NCBI RefSeq assembly: GCF_014839805.1
Contig: NC_051142.1
Span: 14,788,589-14,852,588 of the forward strand
Source of the DNA: Manduca sexta
Lineage: Eukaryota > Arthropoda > Insecta > Lepidoptera > Sphingidae
Reading direction: 5' to 3'
DNA: 64,000 nucleotides
Notes under the pieces: model-generated
Seen by the model: the letters and a program-made list of their open reading frames with translations, nothing else
Told to the model about the DNA's origin: nothing
Databases searched by the model: none
Position numbers and translations under genes: made by a program
Shown: in pieces, positions 51,701 through 59,015 of the stretch
Position numbering within the stretch: position 1 is the stretch's first letter
How the letters are laid out: every line of letters starts with the position of its first letter

Positions 51701-54700
51701 ATATAAAGTACTCCATATATTAGTTATATATAGCCTATAGTTCAAGGTTAGCTGTGGTTAAGTTGCGCCGTACCAAATTTCATCAAAATCAGCTTAGTGG
51801 TATAGTCATTAAAGCGTAAAAAATACAGTGGGAAAGTTACTGTCGCATTACAAGAAAAGCTATAAATATACGAACAGCGCTCAAGCCATTTCAAATAAAA
51901 TGATACTGGAATTTACTCAGCGTGTCAGCGCTCTGTCTAACTTGCTAACAAGCCTTTGTGTTTCTGAATGTCAATTTACACCCTATATTCCACTCGCTGT
52001 TCCAGCGACTCGGTCCGTTTGGAATCTTATTTGCATTATTTACCGACTACCTATCATATTTCTTGGATAGCCTTTGAGTCTTATAAATAAATATTGTGAA
52101 CGAGTCTAATGCTGTCTCTTTGATCTAAAGCGTACATGGACTGTAAATGAGGTAACAGTTCGAATTCCAGGTCTAGTGAATTAATATTGTATGGGTTTTT
52201 ATATAAGATAATTTGCCTGGGTTATAATCCCATAGGGTAACGTCATGTTAGCAGCCAGATGTATTAATAAAGTTATATTCCAAAAAAAAAAAATTGCACC
52301 AGCTATCCTTTGAAAACTGATATGTGCTGTCCGTAAAAGTAGATATTGTTAAACATTATTCTCCTTATTACTGCTAAACAACCTCTAAGATAATGGGTTT
52401 GCTCCATTACCATACTCCATATGCAGATGACGTTACTCTGATGATCAAGCATGACGAGATAATCTCTATAGAGCTATATATAACTATGTAGAGCGTTATG
52501 TTACTTACCTCTGTAAGGCACATAGATATTCAAATAAAGACAATCCTCGCTCTCGTTGGCGAGGAACGGCTTCAGTCGGTTGAGGTAGTGTTGCCTGCCC
52601 AGCGAGGGAGGGTTGTCCTTCTTGATCGGCGGGAGGGCTTGAGGACACACTGGAGCGAAGCGCGTCGCCATCCTCACACCGGGCCATGGTGGAGCGCTTA
52701 CTAAAAAGAGCAGAGGATATAATGAAACTGTAAATAATGTATTAACTATTTATAAGAGGCGATAGCCTAGCTGGTAGTGGAACGGACTGGTAAGACAAAT
52801 GTCCGCAGGTTCAAATCCCAAGGGCACACACCTCTGGCTTTTCTAAAAAAATATGTGTGAATTCTTTGTGAATTATCGCTTGCTTTAACGGTGAAGGAAA
52901 ACATCGTCAGGAAATCTGCATACTTGAGAAATTTTCTATTAGGAATTTTCGAGGGTGTCTGAAGTGTACCAACCCGCACTAGGCCAGCGTGGTGGACTAA
53001 GGTCTAATCTCTCTCAGTAGCAGAGAAGGCCCGTCAGATATCTGACATTTGAAGGTTCAGTAAAGACGAGCCCCACCGGCTCTTCCGTACACTCTCGCCA
53101 TATATATTGAACTATTTATATCTATTATCATAGGGAATACGCACCCGACATGAAATATACTCACACATATAGCCGTAGAGAGAAAGAGAAGAAAAATTTT
53201 CATGGTGAATTCAATTTAACTTTAGAGTCTTTGTTACTCACCCCTATATGGTTTTGTATGTTTTGTCTCTCTATAGCTTCATATAAAATATTTACTTCTT
53301 AGTTCCACACAATATTCCCAATATCGATTTCAATTTGACCTCGAGACAGAAATACATAAACTGAAACATAAAATTCTACCTAGCGACTACTGTTCCTACA
53401 TTTTCTAACTAATAATTGCAAGTTTATGCCCTCGTAATGCAGATCGTTCCATATTCTGTTTACTACAATATTTTTCATAAATATGGACTTTCTCGTGACT
53501 GCCTCGACGACGTATTTATTGCGTGTGCGATACATGCTCTGAGGTCCCGGGTTCAAATCCCGAGTTGGGAAAAGTTTTGGGCTATTGTGCTTAATATAAA
53601 AATAAGAACTTTGGAATTTGTGTCCGATATGGCGATGGAACACAATTGGCGAAAAGCGGGTGACTTGGTTGCATCTCTGCCTACTCCTTCGGTGATAAAG
53701 ACGGGTGTGTTTTTATTTTATTTGAACTGTTAAGGACTATTGCTTCTTGTTGTCAATGATATGGCAGTTAGGCGGATTGCCGCGATGCTGAAACCGAGGT
53801 TTACCGTTTGGTCTCTAGATCACACATTTTTAGTAGCAAAATTCTATTAGGACATCACGACTTCAACAGATTAAAATATTATATAAACCGACCTTTTTCG
53901 GGTTATAAAAACGTTTGTCATGTTAAAAAAATATATAGTGAGGTACAAGAAAAAACAGAAAGAAGATACACCTAAACTTGAAAATTGCGAGAGTGAGACG
54001 GGAGACTCGAACATCGCGATTGACGGTCACGACGTACGATGACTTCAATCTGGGTTGGTGATAGGTGGCTAGGGTACAAGCAGCTGGCAATCAGTTCGTA
54101 AAAAAGTTTTTATTGACCATCTCCTATAGTTTGCACCTTTCGGTACATCGGAAGTGAAGATGCCTTGCAAGGCATCTCAATGTAGGAATGAATATACAAC
54201 GAGTATGATCTCAGCGTGCGAGTTTCTCAACTCGATTTCATGCCTAGCAGTTGACGAGTATTTAGTAGTTATTTTAGAAAAGTCAGAGGTAAAAAAGCTT
54301 TTGGGATTTGAACCTGCGGACATTCGTCTCGGCAGTCCGTTCCACAACCAACTACATACGTGCCTACGTACGTAATATAATATGATATAATATAATCATA
54401 CATAGAAAAACTGTATGATATTTGAGATATAATGATGTTAATTGATATAACACTGACCGTTCTAATTGCAAATTAATTAACAAACGAAACGCGTTAACGT
54501 AATTGTGTTAATAAAAGTAGTTTAAGTATAGTAACAACTTATTTTACCTTAAAATAGAATTCTGTCATTGCTGGCACGGGCCTTTTTTATTTAGTCGGCT
54601 TTCACATCCCAGCTTAACAAGGGTAAGTATATATATGATGTAGGACTCAAGGTTAGGTTATTTACTTATGAATGATTTTAGTGTATGTGATTTTTTTTGA

Positions 54701-56316
54701 CAAATTTATTTTTTCATTAAATTTATCAAAAACTTGGTAATTGTAAGCATAATACAAAAAAAATCTTATTTATTTAAAACCACAGCATTTTAATATTTAT
54801 TATACTTTGCCAACCTCGAAACCTCACAATTAAATCGCAATGGCAATAATATAGGGTGGCCCTTATTTTGTTTGGAGTAGTATATATAGTTTTGAAATTC
54901 TTATAAGAATTTTTAATAGGAATGCAGCGTCTTCACTATGTTTCATTCATGCAAGACAAAGACAAAAGCGAATGAGAATTATTTCACAAACGTTTGCATG
55001 AATGTAAAATAATTTATCCGAGACCTAGGAAAGCTTTTCACTCAAGAATTTATAACCATTAGTAAGTTAAAGTGTGTAGAGTAAACAAAGATTCGTGTAA
55101 AGACAAATAATAAGTATATGGATATAGGAATGTTTTTCACTTAAGAACTTATAAGCAGTAACAAGTTGATGGGTGTATAGTTAACAAAAATTCGTATATA
55201 GACAATTAAATAGTAAATTTATTGTTGCGTGCTGACTACCTCGATGGCGTAGTAATATTGCGTGCGCGGTACGACACCGTTCTAAGGTTCCGGGTTAGAA
55301 TCACAATGACTGATGACGGAACCTAAAATTTACGTCGGGTATGCTCACCGCCTTTCACACCAAGGGATGCAACACACTGTCGAAAATATCAGCTCTGCCT
55401 TTCCCATATGGAGATAAAGACGGAATGAGTTTTTTTTTGTTTACATTGACTTGTATAAGAAAAGGGATATAAGCAAAGTTCTAATATCATATTGAAATGA
55501 ACCGGCGCGGCGTGGAGCTGTATTTAAGATTAAAATACCTACATTGTCACATATCCGATGTTGCACCCACGATAGCGCATTTTTAGCTGACTACTACGTT
55601 CTAACTCTTAATTTATTTGTGACATGACTAGTACAGAACCTATAATGTTTTCTTGGTAGAGATAGGGAGAAGAATCAGAATTATAGCTAGTATTTATGGA
55701 CATTAATGGCCTCTTTCACAACTTCTGAGTAAATGGTACTCGTCACATAAATGTAAGTCGACCAAAAACAAAAGTCAGATTTATCTATGTTTCCAAATAA
55801 ATAGCAAAAAATGAGTACTATCTACATTTGCCATTTAATACGAACTGCCAAATAAAATTCACATGAAAATTGCGAAACGGATTCCAAGTAACTACTAACT
55901 ATCAGCAATACATTTTGTTATTTCAATCAGTTTTCAAAAACTTATAAGGAGAAACCGATTACACCTACTAATACATAAATGCAATACTTTTTAAGAATTC
56001 CATGAAATATTTACTCACCTGGAGGCATAAACCTAAAGTTTCCCGTAGGAGGTGCAGCATACGGAATCCCAAGAAACATCTCCACATATTGCAGATCATA
56101 TTGTCTACTTGGCTTCACAATCAACCCTCTCAAAGCGCCTTGCCGGAGATGGTACTCCCGTGTCAATCGCCTCCCTCCGTCATCATTCGGGAAATTCCGC
56201 CCATCATCGTACATCTTAGGAGCACCTTCGTTCACACTCGGCAGTAAGAGAGAGATAGCAACACAAATAAACATATTTTGATTTATAAACGAAGTCGCAT
56301 GTAAACTAGTACCCAT
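23640..56316 (-). CDS. Nlg: Neuroligin, whole gene (12 coding exons, 1462 aa)
   Basis: Synaptic cell-adhesion receptor of the cholinesterase-like (alpha/beta-hydrolase) superfamily. Neuroligins sit in the postsynaptic membrane and bind presynaptic neurexin. Coding exons by hand: 56019-56316, 52509-52700, 38353-38499, 37596-37784, 35774-35924, 34120-34251, 32072-32239, 31573-31762, 27876-28027, 27009-27124, 26463-26621, 23640-26134. All introns are GT-AG, phases agree, and the total is 4389 nt. Seen in the protein: a hydrophobic signal peptide (about residues 15-28); conserved cysteines C118 and C153 (F-A-P-V-C-P and S-E-D-C-L-Y-L-N); V-F-I-H-G (174-178); G-H-G-T-G (257-261), where an active esterase has G-x-S-x-G, so the nucleophile is Gly259; R-A-I-L-M-S-G (280-286); S-V-H-G (493-496), retaining the triad histidine; one membrane helix (about 714-737) followed by F-K-R-R-K; and a 725-residue tail rich in Ser and Lys. 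Loss of the serine and the architecture identify a non-enzymatic neuroligin. Which insect paralogue it is cannot be decided here. Confidence 0.93.
26135..26462 (-). other. Neuroligin intron 11 (weak donor)
   Basis: 328 bp, donor GTTCGT. If retained, translation would run 23 residues past the S-S codons and stop, giving a protein with no membrane segment from exon 12. The read-through tail is short and hydrophobic, then basic. Confidence 0.75.
26463..26621 (-). CDS. Nlg: Neuroligin exon 11: domain end and stalk
   Basis: Encodes residues 579-631 plus one base: [20 protein letters not shown], aligning with the R-x-H-Y-R-x-x-x-x-x-F-W segment of other neuroligins, then a Thr- and Pro-rich stalk ([12 protein letters not shown]). 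N-Y-T is a potential N-glycosylation site. The acceptor AG ends at 26622 (context AATTCCAG); other AGs upstream break the frame. The donor I chose is G|GTTCGT, a poor match to GTRAGT but the best that preserves phase 1. GTATTC 6 bp downstream is a weaker alternative that would add two codons. Confidence 0.8.
26622..27008 (-). other. Neuroligin intron 10
   Basis: 387 bp of AT-rich intron between exons 10 and 11; no repeats seen. The acceptor side has a short, mixed pyrimidine tract. Confidence 0.75.
27009..27124 (-). CDS. Nlg: Neuroligin exon 10: end of the cholinesterase-like domain
   Basis: Encodes residues 540-578 plus one base. V-E-W-P-E-Y-D and Q-P-Y-L-R-L match the conserved W-P-x-Y and (Q-x)-Y-L-x-(I/L) elements that close the neuroligin ectodomain. 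The acceptor is TTTGTTTTCAG and the donor G|GTAAGT, phase 1. A family A SINE in antisense orientation lies about 30 bp before the acceptor, so its sequence abuts the polypyrimidine tract. Confidence 0.9.
27125..27875 (-). other. Neuroligin intron 9
   Basis: 751 bp, a third of which is a well-preserved antisense family A SINE (27155-27407). A second, much decayed antisense scrap may lie at 27520-27605. Confidence 0.8.
27155..27407 (-). mobile_element. SINE family A, full length, in neuroligin intron 9
   Basis: One of the best-preserved copies, antisense on the plus strand and therefore in the same orientation as the neuroligin gene. Box A TGGCGTAGTTG near 27386-27396, box B GGTTCAAATCC near 27337-27347, 3' block at 27170-27180. 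Confidence 0.88.
27876..28027 (-). CDS. Nlg: Neuroligin exon 9: triad-histidine region
   Basis: Encodes residues 490-539 plus two bases. [15 protein letters not shown] (493-507) is the conserved block containing the family's triad histidine (His495, retained), and [11 protein letters not shown] is the conserved end of the alpha/beta domain. The acceptor is TATTTACTTACAG, with a poor pyrimidine tract immediately before the AG, and the donor GG|GTAAGT, phase 2. Confidence 0.92.
28765..28980 (+). mobile_element. Helitron-like non-autonomous element
   Basis: Has gcgtataaaagcttttccag, the aaatcggttcagtagttcaa block and the end tttcgcatttataagtatag. In neuroligin intron 8. Confidence 0.5.
29106..29314 (+). 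mobile_element. SINE family A, 3' truncated
   Basis: Well-preserved head (box B GGTTCGAATCC at 29166-29176) and middle; the last about 50 bp are missing. Confidence 0.85.
29547..29886 (+). mobile_element. SINE family B, full length
   Basis: Box A-like TAGCCTAGTTGG, box B GGTTCAAATCC, the same body as at 1166, and a 3' ATTATTATT tail. In neuroligin intron 8. Confidence 0.88.
30165..30292 (+). repeat. Minisatellite, about 24 bp unit, 4-5 copies
   Basis: Tandem copies of an AT-rich unit (aaaataataatttattcat plus a few bases) with minor differences. It ends exactly where a 5'-truncated family B SINE begins (30291). Confidence 0.9.
30291..30548 (+). mobile_element. SINE family B, head missing
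   Basis: Starts inside the element (cacctctgac), so the tRNA-like head is absent. The body and 3' end are present but diverged. It abuts the minisatellite at 30165-30292. Confidence 0.8.
31573..31762 (-). CDS. Nlg: Neuroligin exon 8
   Basis: Encodes residues 426-489. [16 protein letters not shown] and S-Y-F-Y-V-F-G-H (residues near 475) are the conserved helix and strand preceding the triad histidine region in neuroligins (compare Y-F-Y-x-F-x-H). The acceptor is TTAATTCTCAG and the donor CCG|GTGAGT; the exon leaves in phase 0, the only phase-0 junction of the gene. Only 309 bp of intron separate it from exon 7. Confidence 0.92.
31763..32071 (-). other. Neuroligin intron 7
   Basis: 309 bp between exons 7 and 8; an antisense family C fragment (31924-32041) fills over a third of it. 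Confidence 0.8.
31924..32041 (-). mobile_element. Retroposon family C, fragment
   Basis: Antisense 5' half of the element in neuroligin intron 7, within 35 bp of exon 7. Confidence 0.72.
32072..32239 (-). CDS. Nlg: Neuroligin exon 7
   Basis: Encodes residues 370-425 plus two bases, beginning [16 protein letters not shown]-x-x-E aligns with the segment that carries the triad acid in cholinesterases, so Glu381 may still occupy that position (inference). The rest is a Lys- and Glu-rich helical stretch ending K-I-I-L-K. The acceptor is TTTTCTTCTAG and the donor GA|GTAAGT, phase 2. The frame is open across the whole exon only in the phase predicted by exons 6 and 8. Confidence 0.88.
32289..32530 (-). 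mobile_element. Retroposon family C
   Basis: Antisense near-complete copy in neuroligin intron 6, ending ctaccaccagcaa. Confidence 0.85.
33144..33402 (-). mobile_element. Retroposon family C with A-tail
   Basis: Antisense near-complete copy; the T-run at 33144-33151 is the complement of its 3' A-tail. Confidence 0.85.
33695..33724. repeat. Simple repeat (AT)15
   Basis: A pure AT dinucleotide run, itself flanked by complementary aacaaa and tttgtt so that 33690-33737 can fold into one hairpin. Lies in neuroligin intron 6. Confidence 0.95.
34120..34251 (-). CDS. Nlg: Neuroligin exon 6
   Basis: Encodes residues 326-369 plus two bases. It carries E-T-P-L-G-P-V-V and F-I-P-S-E-P, which match the conserved F-G-P-V-(I/V)-D-G-x-x-I-P segment of the family, and ends L-L-S. 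The acceptor is GCCTTTCCAG and the donor AA|GTAAGT, phase 2 in and out. A longer open frame also covers this region but is out of phase with the flanking exons, so it was not used. Confidence 0.9.
34316..34593 (+). mobile_element. Retroposon family D
   Basis: Starts gaatgacgagacgag and ends gatctactaccagtaag, with ggcggcagaaatagacattg in between. It resembles the widespread BMC1-type LINE 3' ends of silkworm; that naming is from memory. Confidence 0.6.
35609..35738 (-). mobile_element. Retroposon family D, 5' part
   Basis: Antisense; on the minus strand it reads gatgagacgagcttgccgtt ... ttccactgcgctcgccatcc, colinear with the first 120 bp of the copy at 34316. Confidence 0.65.
35774..35924 (-). 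CDS. Nlg: Neuroligin exon 5: post-elbow helix
   Basis: Encodes residues 276-325 plus two bases. The opening [18 protein letters not shown] is diagnostic for the neuroligin and cholinesterase fold. A second block has two cysteines (L-G-C-S and S-C-L-Q). The acceptor is TGTTCCAG and the donor CC|GTGAGT; the phase changes from 1 to 2 across this exon. A family D repeat ends about 35 bp from the donor in the following intron. Confidence 0.93.
35925..37595 (-). other. Neuroligin intron 4
   Basis: 1.7 kb. It carries an antisense family A SINE at 37366-37562, close to the exon 4 donor, and at about 36900-37105 a diverged interspersed repeat recognisable by its conserved end (gcagacgaagctgcgggc). 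Confidence 0.8.
37366..37562 (-). mobile_element. SINE family A, diverged, near exon 4
   Basis: Antisense; the ggggtaggcag block, middle block and a broken box B (ggttcgtgtccc on the minus strand) are readable. It ends about 30 bp from the exon 4 donor. Confidence 0.72.
37596..37784 (-). CDS. Nlg: Neuroligin exon 4: pseudo-nucleophile elbow (Ser replaced by Gly)
   Basis: Encodes residues 213-275 plus a split codon. [14 protein letters not shown] (226-239) and [15 protein letters not shown] (247-261) are the conserved helix and elbow of carboxylesterase-fold proteins. The residue at the nucleophile position is Gly259 instead of Ser, the hallmark of neuroligins and the reason they lack esterase activity. 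The acceptor is CATTTCCAG and the donor G|GTAAAT, phase 1. A family A SINE lies about 30 bp beyond the donor. Confidence 0.94.
37785..38352 (-). other. Neuroligin intron 3
   Basis: 568 bp of AT-rich intron between exons 3 and 4 with standard splice sites. No repeat or coding signal was recognised. Confidence 0.85.
38353..38499 (-). CDS. Nlg: Neuroligin exon 3: oxyanion-loop region of the cholinesterase-like domain
   Basis: Encodes residues 164-212 plus a split codon, including F-P-V-L-V-F-I-H-G (170-178), S-G-N-P-Y-D-G (185-191) and the end [10 protein letters not shown]177-G178 corresponds to the His-Gly of the oxyanion-hole loop. The acceptor is TTTGTTTCAG and the donor G|GTAAGT, phase 1. 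It follows the 14 kb intron. The alignable junction Y-V-P-Y-R / E-Q-K-S-K-K matches the place where vertebrate neuroligins carry splice insert A (family knowledge). Confidence 0.93.
40295..40595 (+). mobile_element. Retroposon family C with poly(A) tail and internal palindrome
   Basis: Sense copy ending in a 13-A tail (40583-40595). The region 40495-40536 is rearranged into a 19-bp perfect inverted repeat. Confidence 0.85.
40495..40536. repeat. Perfect inverted repeat, 19-bp arms, inside a family C element
   Basis: Arms 40495-40513 and 40518-40536, loop ACTG. The arm matches the attctatt block of the host element, so a segment was copied in inverted orientation. Confidence 0.9.
42081..42390 (+). 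pseudogene. RTE-type LINE reverse transcriptase C terminus, frameshifted
   Basis: One frame gives [12 protein letters not shown], the next [24 protein letters not shown], and a third [10 protein letters not shown]. These are consecutive conserved segments of the family with frameshifts and a deletion between them. Lies in neuroligin intron 2, opposite strand. Confidence 0.8.
44590..44800 (+). mobile_element. Retroposon family C, internal deletion, poly(A) tail
   Basis: Sense copy with losses in the middle; ends cctcgtat followed by a 14-A run. Confidence 0.83.
46597..46837 (+). mobile_element. SINE family A, internal deletion in the head
   Basis: Box A and box B are brought together (gcatgcgcggttcgaatcgc) by loss of about 25 bp between them; middle and 3' blocks are intact, ending in a GT-rich tail. 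Confidence 0.85.
48866..49143 (+). mobile_element. SINE family A with an internal AT-rich insertion
   Basis: Head 48866-48945 and 3' half 49016-49143, separated by about 70 bp of unrelated AT-rich sequence. It ends about 50 bp before the (ACGCAC)n array. Confidence 0.75.
49195..50040. repeat. Perfect hexanucleotide array (ACGCAC)141
   Basis: An 846 bp uninterrupted run of the 6-mer ACGCAC with no visible substitution, flanked by GTAGG on the left and ACACGAGTC on the right. The whole run alternates purine and pyrimidine and has a CpG in every unit. It lies in neuroligin intron 2, about 50 bp after a family A SINE. All six frames are open or nearly so, which creates long spurious open frames. 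Confidence 0.98.
50879..51126 (+). mobile_element. SINE family A, full length
   Basis: Box A TGGCGTAGTTG, box B GGTTCGATCCC, gcccccta-tcacatc block, 3' cctcttcggagataaaag. Confidence 0.86.
52509..52700 (-). CDS. Nlg: Neuroligin exon 2: first disulfide region of the cholinesterase-like domain
   Basis: Encodes residues 100-163 and one base of 164. It contains A-P-P-W-P and F-A-P-V-C-P-Q (C118), and ends with [12 protein letters not shown] (C153); the two cysteines form the conserved first disulfide of this family. The acceptor is CTCTTTTTAG and the donor AG|GTAAGT, phase 1 on both sides. The exon is visibly more GC-rich than the surrounding introns. The reading frame used is the one continuing from exon 1; the other open frames over this exon are shadows. 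Confidence 0.93.
52755..53034 (+). mobile_element. SINE family B, 3' end missing
   Basis: Head with box A and box B plus body; cut off within gaaggcccgt, before the usual tail. It starts about 55 bp from the neuroligin exon 2 acceptor. Confidence 0.83.
53496..53722 (+). mobile_element. SINE family A, small internal deletion
   Basis: Box B GGTTCAAATCC, the middle block without the usual gctcgccccc segment, and the 3' ctactccttcggtgataaag end. Confidence 0.83.
54276..54356 (-). mobile_element. SINE family B, head fragment
   Basis: Antisense head region with the complement of GGTTCAAATCC and of the box A segment; the rest of the element is absent. Confidence 0.75.
55028..55217 (+). repeat. Diverged tandem duplication, about 95-100 bp unit
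   Basis: Both halves run gga(a)..ttttcact(c/t)aagaa(t/c)ttataa, then agtaagtt or acaagttg, then gt(g)ta(g)agt..aacaaa, and attcgt..agacaa in the same order. Confidence 0.8.
55233..55441 (+). mobile_element. SINE family A, diverged and deleted
   Basis: Box A TGGCGTAGTA, box B GGTTAGAATC, and the 3' gagataaagacgg end are readable; the middle is shortened. Confidence 0.72.
56019..56316 (-). CDS. Nlg: Neuroligin exon 1 (first coding exon): signal peptide and start of ectodomain
   Basis: Encodes residues 1-99 and the first base of codon 100. The start is the first ATG of the open frame, at 56314-56316, with A at -3 and G at +4; an in-frame TAA lies upstream at 56440-56442. A second in-frame Met (residue 15, 56274) sits directly before the hydrophobic stretch [10 protein letters not shown] and is an alternative start. 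Cleavage is likely near V-N-E-G-A (28-32). The mature part ends with [10 protein letters not shown], the classical N-terminal carboxylesterase motif. The donor is AG|GTGAGT (intron from 56018), phase 1. Confidence 0.92.
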
Positions 56317-56720
56317 TTTGTTTATGATCGTCAATATGTTCGTTTTATGTTCTGTGTTTAAAATAGTTTCTATTTTATTGTTTGTTTGCACTTTGGATAT
56401 AATACACTTCGCTCTCAATGAGTCACGTTGGAAAATAGTTTATATCAACATACACAACAGTTTAAATAAAAAAAACAGTTGAAACCATCACATTCACTAA
56501 CCGTCGCGCGACATTTTGAATTAACGTTCGAAATTTGAAATTGACCAATGACAGTTGCGTATCAATACCGTATTATCGTTATTTATAGCGTGTTATTAAT
56601 TATTAGCGGTTACGTTTTGAAATTGACGCCACGTTTGTGCTTACGCGTCGTGCGCTGGCGACTGGACCGCGTCCAAAGTTGTCCCCGCGTCTCTAATACC
56701 GAAATACTACAGCATCCGAA
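56317..56720 (-). other. Upstream leader of the neuroligin gene, promoter not resolved
   Basis: Directly upstream of the ATG. An in-frame TAA at 56440-56442 bounds the reading frame. A GC-richer patch at about 56630-56702, with several CpGs, stands out from its AT-rich neighbours and could be promoter-proximal. No TATA box or initiator could be assigned with confidence, and further 5' non-coding exons may lie beyond 64000. Confidence 0.3.
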
Positions 56721-57845
56721 GCAGAGGGGATAACATTCCTCGGATATTTTTCGGAGACGTTAACATGCTTATTTTGTAGGTACATCGTGACAATCCCAGT
56801 ACACTTGGCCGGAATGGAATAAATAGAAAACCAAATTCTTAGAATACGTCACAAAAATAGATTAGGAGTTTGATGATTAAACTAAGCAAACAGATGGCGA
56901 AGTTGCAGAACTTGAGAATTTTCGTTCCAGGGAATTGGTATAGCAAATGTTTATTTTGCTTTTATTAAAAAGTTTCGGTATTAGTTTATTCGTAAGTTTA
57001 ATAAAATTGTAAGGGTGAAGGCTTTTGAGACAAATAGCTGAACTATAATCCTCCCTAGAGGGTAGCATGTAAGAGGATTACGAAAATTTGAAAATCTTAA
57101 AAGGATGGCAGAAAATTTTTGAAACGTTTTTTATTTTAATAAACTATACATCATGTTATCCGCAGTATCCAGGCTATTTACAGCGAAATGCACTTTATTT
57201 TATTGTAATGTCTTATTTGACAATTGTGGACTCGTGAAGCCGTGAAGCTGTCGTATGTGTAGGAATTTGATCGATGTATAAAACCAGTAAAGTATTTACA
57301 CTCACGCATATACCCAATGGGGTAACCAGACAGACACCTAGTACTAACAACTATTCCATTCCAGTGCATATGATCGGGACTATCGCTATAACAAGCATAA
57401 ATTACAATCTCAAACAGGTTCAGGGGTACTTTTCGTAGAATTTACATTGAATTTGGTTTCTTCTCTGGAAGTCTAACCTAAAACTTCAGTTCAGAGCTCA
57501 TGTGCTGAAGAATCGATTCAAAGCGAACATTTCCTCGAAGCTAATAAAAATTCTAAGAAATACATGCCTTGTGCGTAAAATATACAAAGTTATACAGTTT
57601 GTACATATGTTTCCGGTAATTGATGTACCAAAGTTTATACCTTTGATGAACTTTGTAAAATAATCCGTAAAAAATCCATAGCGGTTACTTCTTAAAAAAA
57701 AGAAAATATAGAATCTCTTCAAAATGAACGTAGGAATCTTTTTAAAATAGTAAATATTTTGAAATGTCATTGACTAATTGTGTATCAGCTTTTAATTGCT
57801 AAGTCCTAGATTACTAAACTAGTTTTCTTCCTTATCCCTCTTCTA

Positions 57846-57890
57846 AATTTACTTAATTCAAGTACAAGGAGTACTTGAATTAAGTAAATT
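57846..57890. repeat. Perfect inverted repeat, 20-bp arms
   Basis: Arms 57846-57865 and 57871-57890 are exact reverse complements with a 5-nt loop (AAGGA). Confidence 0.9.
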
Positions 57891-58842
57891 AACCAAAGTA
57901 GAAATGAAATGTAATTTGATATGACTGTATGTGGATATTTGCTTAATTTTTTTTTTGTCATACTCAAATTTATTTTATAATTTATTTTTTTTATATTGTA
58001 TCCGGTCTTGCCAAAGCGTCGCATTTAAGTATAATATTAATATTCTATTTTTAAGTGCCATGCATGCCTATTATTTGTATGTTTATAATGTACCATGACA
58101 TTGTAATGTTATTATAGAAAATTCAATGTAATTATGCTGTTACTGAGCTAAATAAATAAAAATAAAATAAAATACCCTTCGAAGAAATGCGTTTCACGAA
58201 ATTAGTGGACTACAAAAGGACAAAGTGAACTGATTAATGCCTTACATGGCTCTTATTGCGTCGTAAAAGAGAAGTACCTCGGGTACTTCTCAAAATGACT
58301 CATTACCCTGCTTTATGAAACCATCTTTATTAATATACAGATCTTCGATGACCGAAGGAGGCCTTTTGACTTTTTATTTCCAAACCTTAATAACTAGTAC
58401 AACAAGGTACCATCTAATAAACTTAAGTTAAAAAGCTTTCAGTATCACCTCCAAACCAATAAAAAATATCTAATCACATTCTTAATTCAAATTCATCACA
58501 TTCCTAATCCAAACAGGTGGCCAAGGAACATTAGAAGCACCCATTTAAAGTTCAACAGAGGTCAGTGCATGCAAAAAGTTGTGCATTCGAGATATAAATA
58601 TCAACAGTAGCTCGTGGCCCGATGTCGCGTGCGTCGCACCCGCTGATTTATTTTTGGGTGCAAAACAAAGTAAAGGGAATATTAGGGTTTTATTGGAGTA
58701 CCTAAAAGATCTTCATAACATCGTTTTATGTGGTAGAACTATGATTGGGATGTTTTTGTCTACTAATTATTATCGGTTAGATCAGTATGGGTATCAAGAA
58801 ATAAAATTTTGTTAAATTTCATGCTCAGTGATTTTAACGGAT

Positions 58843-59015
58843 CAGGGCCAGTCCAATGACATCTTAGTGCAACAGAATACCCCACGGCCATCAAGTATGC
58901 GCTGAAGAAGGCCACCAAGATTTTGATTGGTATGCCGTTGTATGGTGAACATATTGTTAGGAATTCAGCTCAATGCTCGCTTGGATATTGCTATACCCCG
59001 AATGTCGACACTGGG
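58843..59015 (+). pseudogene. Possible decayed LINE gag-like fragment
   Basis: A locally GC-richer block whose plus frame reads P-T-A-I-K-Y-A-L-K-K-A-T-K-I-L-I-G, then N-S-A-Q-C-S-L-G-Y-C, then stops. It faintly recalls the zinc-knuckle region of jockey- or R1-type gag proteins. The match is weak. Confidence 0.25.

Larger units (their letters stand above)
38500..52508 (-). other. Neuroligin intron 2 (14 kb)
   Basis: The largest intron, lying between [14 protein letters not shown] and the strand before V-F-I-H-G. Contents seen: family C repeats at 40295 and 44590, an RTE-type LINE remnant at 42081-42390, family A SINEs at 46597, 48866 and 50879, and the (ACGCAC)n array at 49195-50040. The stretches 38500-40294, 40600-42080, 42390-44580, 44800-46590, 46840-48860 and 51130-52500 are AT-rich with nothing further recognised. 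A cassette exon could be hidden here, but I did not find one. Confidence 0.85.
52701..56018 (-). other. Neuroligin intron 1 (3.3 kb)
   Basis: Spliced out in phase 1. It holds a family B SINE starting about 55 bp from the exon 2 acceptor, two family A SINEs (53496 and 55233), an antisense family B fragment (54276) and a diverged tandem duplication (55028-55217). No additional coding exon was recognised. Confidence 0.85.

Noticed and set aside
52108..52200. Further family A SINE head
   Set aside because: Only a few scattered matches (ggtaacagttcgaattccag region); too decayed to call.
56317..56418. Upstream extension of the exon 1 reading frame to 56418
   Set aside because: It begins with TTG, not ATG. 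The first ATG is at 56314-56316, in good context and just before the signal peptide.
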